Shown here in pieces: positions 1 through 8,700 of a stretch of DNA of 20,781 nt (position 1 is its first letter; each line of letters starts with the position of its first letter). Source of the DNA: CAYHDN01 sp964355425 (GTDB lineage Bacteria; Patescibacteriota; UBA1384; XYA2-FULL-43-10; CAINNR01). The stretch spans positions 1 to 20,781 of the forward strand of contig CAYHDN010000008.1 in the NCBI GenBank assembly GCA_964355425.1, read 5' to 3'. The translations under genes were made by a program, and so were the position numbers. The notes beneath the pieces were generated by a model. The model made no database searches. It was given only the letters and a program-made list of their open reading frames with translations, and was not told the origin of the DNA.

Positions 1-1152
1 TCAGTTGATGTTGAACCGAAAAATGCCATCGTCACTGTTGATAATGCGCCATTGAAAGTTAAAGACGGCAAGGCCACGACTTCTGTTAAGCTCGGCAAGC
101 ATACGGTAAAAGTCGAAGTTGATGATTATGTCGGCTTTAAAGAAGAAGCCACTTTAACCCGTGGCAAAAATTACTCGAAAAAAATCAGCCTGCATAAAGC
201 TCCAATACCGGTTGAAATTGCCGGCAGTGCCGAATATATCGCTCTTTCCGACAACGAGGTATTTTATCGCGATCCAGCAGATAAATTAATCTATCGTTCG
301 GCAATCTCCTACGCCGCTGACGGCCAAGTCCAGATTGGGGTCAAAGAGAAAATTACTGCCAAGCCGATCGAAAACGTTAACAACATTCTTTGGTCGCCAA
401 CCAAAGAGCTTTTACTCCTGCGACGGGGCCGAAGCGTCAGCCTTTTTGATTTCAAAAAGTATGATTTCGTCAGCCAATCTGAAGTCAACTTTAGCAACGA
501 CGTCGGTGACATCGCCTGGGCGCCGGATAACTCCAGAATCGCTTATGTCTTTATGCCGCCGGGCGGTGAAAGGACGCTGATTTTTTCCGATAAAACTAAC
601 CAAACTATTTATCGGGCGGCTGATCTAAGGGCTTTGGGCATTGAAAACCCCTACATCGCCTTCTCGCCAGATTCGACTTGGCTGGCAATAATCCCCCGAA
701 ACTCCGATTTTAACGGCAACAAAATTTATCTGATGAATATTTATACCAAGGAAGTCAAACTAGTCGGTGATGCCGGCAACCAGAAAGAAGCGATTTTTTC
801 AGCCGATAGTAAGAAAATAATCTATTCAACCTTTTCAACTGATCCGAACAATGCCATGCATCGGGATTTATCGCTGATGAAGATAGATGGCAGTGACAAA
901 AAATCACTCGGCGTCGGGGTCAAAGCAACTAATATCCGTCTCTGGAGCGACCCGAACAAGGTTTTTTTGCTTCAAACCGCAGAGAGTAGTAAACTGTTAT
1001 TAAAGGATTTAACGTCTGGAAGTATTTCTGACTTCTATTTTAAGGGTATCCAGCAATCCAAAATCACTGAGATTATCCTGAATAACACCAAAAATGGTGC
1101 GGTTTTCGTTTCAAACGGAAAACTATACTTTGTGAAATTGACATCCAATTAG
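1..1152 (+). CDS. PEGA-domain plus beta-propeller envelope protein, 5' partial
   Basis: The frame is open from base 1, so the start lies left of the window; 383 codons are visible. Visible residues 1-65 look like a PEGA-type beta domain (S-V-D-V-E-P-x-N-A-x-V-x-V-D, then a K-L-G-x-H-x-V-x-V segment), a fold often found in surface or wall-associated proteins. The rest contains about five WD40/TolB-like blades with the recurring pattern hydrophobic-x-W/F-S/A-P-D-S/N, near residues 130, 170, 218 and 263, each followed by a strand ending in a turn. Such propellers usually bind protein or glycan; no catalytic motif is seen. The signal or anchor would be in the missing part. It precedes an M23 peptidase and a giant exported protein on the same strand, which suggests an envelope role. 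The domain calls are from pattern recognition; the ligand is unknown. Confidence 0.75.
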   Translation, partial: SVDVEPKNAIVTVDNAPLKVKDGKATTSVKLGKHTVKVEVDDYVGFKEEATLTRGKNYSKKISLHKAPIPVEIAGSAEYIALSDNEVFYRDPADKLIYRSAISYAADGQVQIGVKEKITAKPIENVNNILWSPTKELLLLRRGRSVSLFDFKKYDFVSQSEVNFSNDVGDIAWAPDNSRIAYVFMPPGGERTLIFSDKTNQTIYRAADLRALGIENPYIAFSPDSTWLAIIPRNSDFNGNKIYLMNIYTKEVKLVGDAGNQKEAIFSADSKKIIYSTFSTDPNNAMHRDLSLMKIDGSDKKSLGVGVKATNIRLWSDPNKVFLLQTAESSKLLLKDLTSGSISDFYFKGIQQSKITEIILNNTKNGAVFVSNGKLYFVKLTSN

Positions 1153-1172
1153 ACCAATATTTCCGGATCCCG

Positions 1173-1265
1173 TAGCCCACGATTTATCGTGTTAATAGCA
1201 AGCTGAAATTTGGGCTATAAAAATGGAGACCAGACTTTAGTCTGTTATCAACAAGCCGAAGCTTG
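1173..1265. repeat. Three consecutive stem-loops between two operon genes
   Basis: Three perfect hairpins lie in the 139-bp gap before the M23 gene. The first is CACGAT-TT-ATCGTG at 1178-1191, framed by an outer pair TAGCCCA (1173-1179) and TGGGCTA (1211-1217). The second is CAGACT-TT-AGTCTG at 1231-1244. The third is CAAGC-CGAA-GCTTG at 1252-1265. None is followed by a T-run on the + strand, so they are not typical terminators. They may be RNA processing or stabilising structures between cistrons, or a palindromic intergenic repeat. Confidence 0.6.
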
Positions 1266-1291
1266 AGTTACAAAATAGAAAACGGAGGGGA

Positions 1292-2764
1292 ATGGCTATT
1301 GAGGGACCACAACCGAATAGGCGATTGAGTCGCGAAGAGTACGAGCGCAAAATCGCCGACGATATTAGTAAGCGCCAAGTCGGGCAACCGCAGGACGCCG
1401 ATGATATTATTGCCGCCGAACCGGAGGAAGACGAGGAATCAGAAGCAGAAGAGGTATCAGAGGAACCTGAAAAGGAGGAAGAGAAAAAACCGGAATTAAA
1501 TCGCCAAGATATCGAAAAACTGACGGGCGAACAAAGAGTTCAGCAAACTCCCGAGGAGCAGTTAGAGGCGGGTGAGGTGCCGAAATATATCAAAGAATCG
1601 CCCGAAGCTTACAAGCAGCCGCCCGGCGGCCCGGCGGTACAGCCGAAAAAACCGGGCGTCGTGTCCGAGGGTGGCGGCAAAGCAGTCAAACAAGGGGCCT
1701 CGAAGGCCGGACAAGCAGTAAAGAGCAGTGTGCAGGCCGCTGGAAATGCAATAAAAGAAGCGGCGGTCAAAGCGGCCCAGCAAGTCGCTAAAGCCGTGGC
1801 ACAGGCAGCCTCAAAAGCGGCAGCCGCAGCACTTTCAAACCCCTACGTCCTAGGCGCAATTTTGATAATTATTCTTTTGATTGGACTCGGCATAGCGGCA
1901 ATTGCGCTCTGGCCAAACCGCAGTTTGGGCACAACACCAACCCAAGCCGCCGATATTCTTGAAGATCATCCGTTAATTAAAACTGTGCTGGCGATGTCAA
2001 ATTCGGCAGATTTTCAGAAATTATTGGCGGAAAATAAAGATAAGTTGACCAGTGAAATTAACAGTTTCAAAAATAAACTCAATTCAAAATACGCCTCCAA
2101 CTCAAGAACCGGGCCAACCATTGCCAAACTCGACGAAGTTCTAAAACTAATCGCCGCCTACACCACAACTGACGCAGTTAAAGCCAAGGAGATTCGCGAC
2201 AAGTTGCTTGAAGCGGTAAAACCCTGGTCAGTTACCCTAAGTCCGGGAGGGATGATATTTCCTGTGTCCGGGTTTTCCGCTAACAATCCTGGGCGCGGTT
2301 CTGATTATTATAAATATAATTCGCTGCGAAGAACCCACAGAGGCATCGATCGCGGCATTCCGGTCGGTACCGTTTTTCGGGCTCCGGCCGATAGCGAAAT
2401 AGTCCATTTAGATGAAAAATCTTGCAGAGACAAAATCGATGCAGGCTGGCTTAACAAGTGCAACGGCGGTTTTGGAAATGTGATTATCGGTAAGGTTATC
2501 GCCGATAATCAATGGAAGGGTTATTACTGGGAAATCCATCATCTAAAACAGTATTCGGCTGGCGCATATGGAATAAAGGAAGGTTCTATAGTCAGACAAG
2601 GTCAAATAATTGGCTTGTCTGGCCATAATGGCAAATCTTCAAAACCACATATCCACTTTCAAATAGATAAGCCGGAAGCAGGAAATCAAGGATTCCCTGT
2701 CGGTATAGGAAGAGAAGAACAAACTATTGATCCATATATACCACTGGGTTGGCCAAGAAAATAA
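1292..2764 (+). CDS. Membrane-anchored M23 (LytM-type) peptidase
   Basis: This 490-residue protein is predicted to cut peptidoglycan peptides outside the membrane. The N-terminal part is cytosolic in predicted topology: an acidic low-complexity stretch (about residues 36-75) and an Ala/Lys-rich helix-forming stretch (about 127-180). One membrane helix follows (about 183-208), then a linker, then the M23 domain (about 320-490). The zinc ligands expected for the family are visible: H349 and D353 in H-R-G-I-D, and H453-x-H455 in H-I-H-F; H416/H417 provide the further catalytic histidine. Two cysteines (in E-K-S-C and N-K-C-N-G) lie within the domain and could form a disulfide. The start is ATG 1292. 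A GGAGGGG run ends only one base before it, an unusually short spacing. The next gene starts 1 nt after the stop, so the two are very likely coupled. The enzyme appears intact. Confidence 0.88.
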   Translation: MAIEGPQPNRRLSREEYERKIADDISKRQVGQPQDADDIIAAEPEEDEESEAEEVSEEPEKEEEKKPELNRQDIEKLTGEQRVQQTPEEQLEAGEVPKYIKESPEAYKQPPGGPAVQPKKPGVVSEGGGKAVKQGASKAGQAVKSSVQAAGNAIKEAAVKAAQQVAKAVAQAASKAAAAALSNPYVLGAILIIILLIGLGIAAIALWPNRSLGTTPTQAADILEDHPLIKTVLAMSNSADFQKLLAENKDKLTSEINSFKNKLNSKYASNSRTGPTIAKLDEVLKLIAAYTTTDAVKAKEIRDKLLEAVKPWSVTLSPGGMIFPVSGFSANNPGRGSDYYKYNSLRRTHRGIDRGIPVGTVFRAPADSEIVHLDEKSCRDKIDAGWLNKCNGGFGNVIIGKVIADNQWKGYYWEIHHLKQYSAGAYGIKEGSIVRQGQIIGLSGHNGKSSKPHIHFQIDKPEAGNQGFPVGIGREEQTIDPYIPLGWPRK

Positions 2765-2765
2765 A

Positions 2766-5700
2766 ATGAAAAAATTATTTCGCAATTTACTGATCATAAT
2801 TACTCTGGCCGTGTTAATTCTGCAACCGTACGTCTTAACATTCCAAGCCAAAGCCGATGAAGATATTTCCGAGGGTGAGACGTTTGCCGTACAAATGGAA
2901 AGTGACAACAGTGACGATCCTGGAGATACCGACGAGGACTCCGGCAGAATTATTGATAATTTTCAAAAAACTGCCGAAAATCTGGAATTGTATGGCTATG
3001 ACCGATCCAATACGCTGGCATCAGCCGATGACGAAATTAGCAAAATATCCAACCTAACCAATACTCCGCGACTGGTCTTTAACTCCTCTGACTTGCAGGA
3101 TTTGAGAATTTTGTACTGTCTTGGTAATGTTGTTCCCGACTTCGCCAATCACGACGACGCGCTGGCAACGGCGACTGGCAAATCCATCGAGGCGATTACT
3201 AACCTCCGGCTTGACCGGCCGGCCGATTGGAAATTGTTGATAGAACAAGCCCAGGAGGCCTCGCGCAAAGACATCGTCAGCCGCCTAAAATACGATCTGG
3301 CTAATTTTGCCTGTATCGCCGGCCTTGACGAGACAGCAGCCGCCGACATGCTGGCCTACGACCAACAGTCGGCTGATGCGATTATTGATTACGCTCAAAA
3401 TAAAGTAATTATTGATCGTCGAGTCATAGCGCTCCTGGTAAACTTGGTCACGCCGAAGGATCAGGGCGGCTCGGGTCATGAGAGAATTAAAATCTACCGG
3501 TTGAGAAACGGCTACAATCGCGATGCCAGAGTTTTCAGCCGCGAATCAGATGCGACTTATCAACAAATGGCGCAAGATCGCCGGAACCAACTAAATACCG
3601 TGGCTGATGTCTCTGTCGCCGATCGTGATACTCTCGATGGCAATCGGGAGTTCGCCGCCTCCGACGTTCAGGCCGAGGTTGTTAATGCCGCCGGCCGGAG
3701 TGAAGGCGAGCTGATATTTTCCGACACCGAAGACGAGCAAAATATCTCCGCTCACAGCCGAGGTCAAGCGATAGACGTTTCCGAAATTGATAATATGAAG
3801 TGTACGCTGATCGGTAAGAAAAGAATCGGCGGAGATAAGAAAAAAGCCCTTCCTCCAACTCCGATCAAGATCGCCTGGCAGACGACCGAAGGCTACGACC
3901 GCTCGCCTCCGACCGATTACTCCTCGCTCCAAATGAACTTGCGCCAGATCGCCAGCGGCCAATATCTTGATATGCTTGATGAGCTGGGAATTGATTCGGA
4001 TTCCGAGGAAGACCTCTCCGATGCCACGTTTAGCGATATTGTTAGTCTGATCGGTGAATCGCTTTTGGCGGAAATTCTTAATTCTCCGTCAAATTCTCTC
4101 CGCGGATACTCTCTCTCCGACACGGTTAAAAAAATCGGCGGGATGATATTGGCCGACAAGCTCGAACTGCCGAGAGCGCCGTTTATTGAAGCCGATCTGA
4201 CTGACTTTAATGATCTGAAAGCCAAGGTTGGAGAGGCTGTTTTTGAAAAGAAATTAAACATTGCATATGGCTCAATCCGAGGAAATAATCTTGACGAGAT
4301 TTTGCAAAATGTCGGCCTCCGTTTTGTCGAGCGTCAGCTTGATGTGCCGACAGGAACGATAACGCCGGGCATGAGTGCCGAACAGCTGAAACTGGCAATC
4401 GGTCGAAGAATTATTGACCGGGAAATCAGACTGTCTCCGGGGACATTTCAAAGTGATACAACCTTTCAAAAATTAAAAGGGCTTGCCGGCGAGCGGAAAA
4501 TCGATCTGATATTTACAAATCCCTCCGAAGTTGACGAAATACTCGGTCTTGATATCAACGAAAATTACTCTGGACGCTACAAAGCCGGCGATCTATTGCC
4601 TGACCCCTACGCGCTGCTGGTTGGCGGCAAAGTTCTGGCCGACAATGCCTATATTTACAACTACACTACCTCCAGCGCCAACGCATTGCGATTAAATGTC
4701 GACACCAGCACCGGAAGCGAGGGAATGAGCGGCGGTCAAAACTCCTCTACTCTTTCCGGCTCGACATCACTGGCGAAGGCACGATTTAACTGGATTATGT
4801 CGGGAAACTTGACGCCGCAGGAAGGAAATGCTCCGCCGGCATCGTTTAATGATATTTATAAAGCCATCGGCATTGAGACTATTGCCGCCGCTATGACTCC
4901 TAATAGTGAAACCAGAACGGCAATCAGCCAGTGGCTTTTAACTAACTCACTTTCAAGCCAGCAAAATTGCGCCGTTCCAACAGCGATTCAAATGACTATT
5001 CCTAAACCCGGAGGAACGGCCGGAGAAACAATAATCGTCACTATACCTGAAGACCAGATTATGGCGACATTTGGCCTTCGGCGCGGCGATCTGGCTCGGT
5101 TGTTCGGTTGTTATAACACTACTCCGGAAGCGGTATTTAGAGGTCTGGGCGAGCGGACACTCTACAATGCCCTGCTAAATTCAACGACGGCCGAGCGCAT
5201 TAGGACCCAATTTCTTGCCGACCACCCGGAAATCACCAACTTTTTATCCGATGTCCAATTTTACCGCACCAGGATTGAGACTATTCGCGATTTGTCGAGA
5301 AAGATCAAAAATGACTGGAATGGAGCCAATAGTGGCAATCCGGAACTGCAAGCAATTATTAATCAGGTGAACTCTTCGGCCGATACGATCAATGGCAGAA
5401 TCGCTGCCATTGATACCGCTGGCTTAAGCTTGACAAATATCGCTAACGCAATGGTGACAATTCGGGACATCCCAGTAATCGCCGACCGAGTTTTATCGGC
5501 GATTGAAACAGCGCAAAGAAATGGCGATCAGTCACTCCTTGCCAGGGCGAACGCGACTTTGTCTGATATTACAACCATAATTCACTCTGTTGACGAAATT
5601 CTTTCGGGCGAGGACCAGCCGGAAATCTCATCATTGCGGTTGGGCAGCATTAGCGTCGGCAGTTCCGGTCTCGGTGGCGGCGTCCAAATCAATGTCGCAA

Positions 5701-8700
5701 CCCTGGCCCTGATGCTCGCCGGCCGGCTGTCGCCAAAAGACTTCCTGATCTCAATCGGCTCGAATATGATCGAGGAGTCGCTTAATCTGCCGACAAACGG
5801 AATTCTCTACTTTGCCAAATACCTTGACAGTCCCTCAAAAGATGTAAATGACTTAAAGAGCGCATTTTTCCGGGCAATCGGTCAGGCACAACTTGAGGAA
5901 ACCTTTGCCATGCCGCCGTTCTTCTTTCAGGGCGATAATCCGGCAGCCAACGCCACTTTAACTGATGTTAAAGTTCATGTCGCCCGCTCGTTTGGAGTCT
6001 CCGATGCTGAAGCCGGCGCCAGAATTATGCGCGCCTTGGGACTGCCGGGAGAATTTTCGACTGTTGAGCGCCAGCAAATCTCCTCAATTTCTTCTGTTGT
6101 TTTAGCCTCAAATACTATCGACGGCAAGCTTGGTATTAATCAGGGTACGACAGCCAATTTTCTAAACGGCTCTCCGGTCAACGTCGATACCCTGGGAAAT
6201 AGCGACATTATGATGCTGGCTGGCGCCTTTGGATTGCCGGAACAAGTGATTCAAAAATTTGTCAGGGTCAAAACCGGCAAAGAATCAATTGAGCAGGCGA
6301 TGCAGGCGAATTTTGCTTCGGAAATCTCCTTTAACGCTCACAATCCCTTTGCCGACAAGCCAGCGGCAAATTCCGGCGACAATTTGGCTGACCAATGCCC
6401 GATCACCTTCAGTTATGACCCGACAACAAAAACGTTTTCCAGCCGCTTTATTCAAGACAGTTCTTACATATACAACGATAGAAATGGCACGCATTCATTC
6501 CCGAGTTTGGCCGACGCCAGAAATTACGTCAAAACCGTTCCGGATAATAATAAAATTGATTTTGTTGAAGCTTTAGCAATCGGCGTCGTATCCGGCGGCA
6601 GCGGTACAACCAGCCAACCCGCCGTTGATTCAGCTAAAGACAGACTAAAAAACTTTGCCGCCAATCAGCAAGCGGCGGAGGCGTTTCCCGACACCGATCT
6701 CATAGCAATGGCCGACTCGCAGGGAATTCCGCTTGACACCGTCAGAGGCATCTTCACTCGCAACGAGATTACCCAGAGACAGGAAAACGCCAAACCAATT
6801 AATTTCTACCTTGAACTGGTCGGCCGCAAAACTGCCGAAAGACGGATTGTTTCAGCCTTGCTCGGGAGTTTAACTATGACTTTTGCCGGACTTCGAATTG
6901 ATGCTACCGATATTTTTGACATCTTAAACGGCAACAGTTTGCAGGTCGCTTACAGAATCGGCGGCCGATTCCTTGAAGAGCACTTTAATATCTCGCCAAA
7001 TCTTGTCATGGCAATTATTGAGGCGCCAAACACGATACTGAAAAACTGCTCTTTGGCTAAAATCGGCGGCAATATCTTGGGTTCGGTTTTAGGCGTCGGC
7101 TCGGTGTCGCTTTCGGGAAACATTTATGAAAATATCGGCGGCGCCAAAATCGAGCAGGCCTTAGGCCTGCCGGCGATGAGCTTCCGCGGCAGTAGCGTTG
7201 ATGAGCTGATTACCAATCTGGGAGCGGCAAAGTTTGCTGATGTCTTTGGTCTGCCGGCAAATATTATCGCGCCGACAAGCATCACTACTGATTTGCTGGG
7301 CACAAGTGGAGGAAATTATCTAGCGTCACTGCCTTACGGCGAACAAATCGCCGGAATTGACAATGTTTTCAATCAGCCGGATTTCATTCCAACGGCAACT
7401 CCGCAAATGATCTCAACCGCCATGAGTTCTGTTGATGGCGCCGTCAGAAATTTCATCAAACGCTCAGATATTTGGAATCCGGTTGCCGATCCGAACTCCA
7501 GTCCGGAAAACTATCAGCTGTATAATTTTCAGCAAAGAGTTGCCCAAATTGATTCGATGGTCGGAGTCAGCTCGGGAAAAACTAAACAGATGTTATCCGG
7601 CGGAATCACGCCTGATGATTACCGCCGCGAAGCCGCTAATAATGTTCTCTTGATGAGCGCCGGAAACATCCTTACCGCGCTCGGACTTGGCGACTTTGCC
7701 AACCTCATGGTTCAGGGCGTAGCACTAGTTACGCGCTTCCAGGATACGATGAATATGATAAAAGCCTGTGCTGATCCTGATTCCAGTCAATGTGATCGAG
7801 CAGCATTGTTTGACAACTTGCAGATGATACTGGGGACTAAATTCGACACGATGCTCGGTCTGCCGCCGGGTACAATTGCCGCTATCATTACGGATCCGCA
7901 ACAAGCGGCTTACCAGCTGATCTCCGGGGCTCTAAGGCGGTTGGACAACACGCTCGGACTTGTTGATGAAAATGGTAACCCGTCGGGCGACGCCTCATTC
8001 ACTTCGGCTTTTGCCGTCTGGAGAGGCCTTGACAGCCAGGGCCGTCCAAGCTACAAAAATTGCGATACTGACCCACAGAATTGCTTGAGTAATGATTCTA
8101 ATGACAACGTCTGGCACGGTTTTTCAATTGAAAACCGTTGGCAAATCGTTGCCGAAAATATCGCTGGGCAATTGATCGGGAATTATTTGAACAAGATTGG
8201 TATCATTTTCGCCCCTCCACCCGGCTCCGGCCCTTACGCCGGCTTTCCCGACACACAGACGCTAATTCGCGAAAGCGCCAACATGCTGATTCATGGCGAT
8301 CTGCGAATTTTGGCCATCTCCGCCAGCATCATGGCATTGCAAGCCTTGCACCTCTATGAAGATAGTGATAATTTCGTACCGGAATACTTTCGCGTTTCAT
8401 TTGAAGATGTCTACTACGCCTTTATGGGCGACCCGGTGCTGGAACAGCAATATGTCAACACCGCAACTGATAATTTTGCCTATAACTGGTCGCAAGGAGA
8501 AACTTATGCTCCTCCAGTTACAACTGACCAGTCCGAGATGACAAACGGTACGAATCCGGTCTATGGTGGCCAGTGTTGGCCGGGAGAGTCAACAGCCAGT
8601 TGTGTTGACCCATCTGTCCCCGGTTCCGATTACTCCTTTTATGAAAATTCCGGATCCTTCATGCAGTCTCCAGATCATTTGCCAGCCGGTATAGCCCCCT

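Noticed and set aside
2727..2765. A TTG start that would extend the giant protein by 13 residues
   Set aside because: It would overlap the peptidase gene and place a polar stretch before a clear signal peptide; ATG 2766 fits better.
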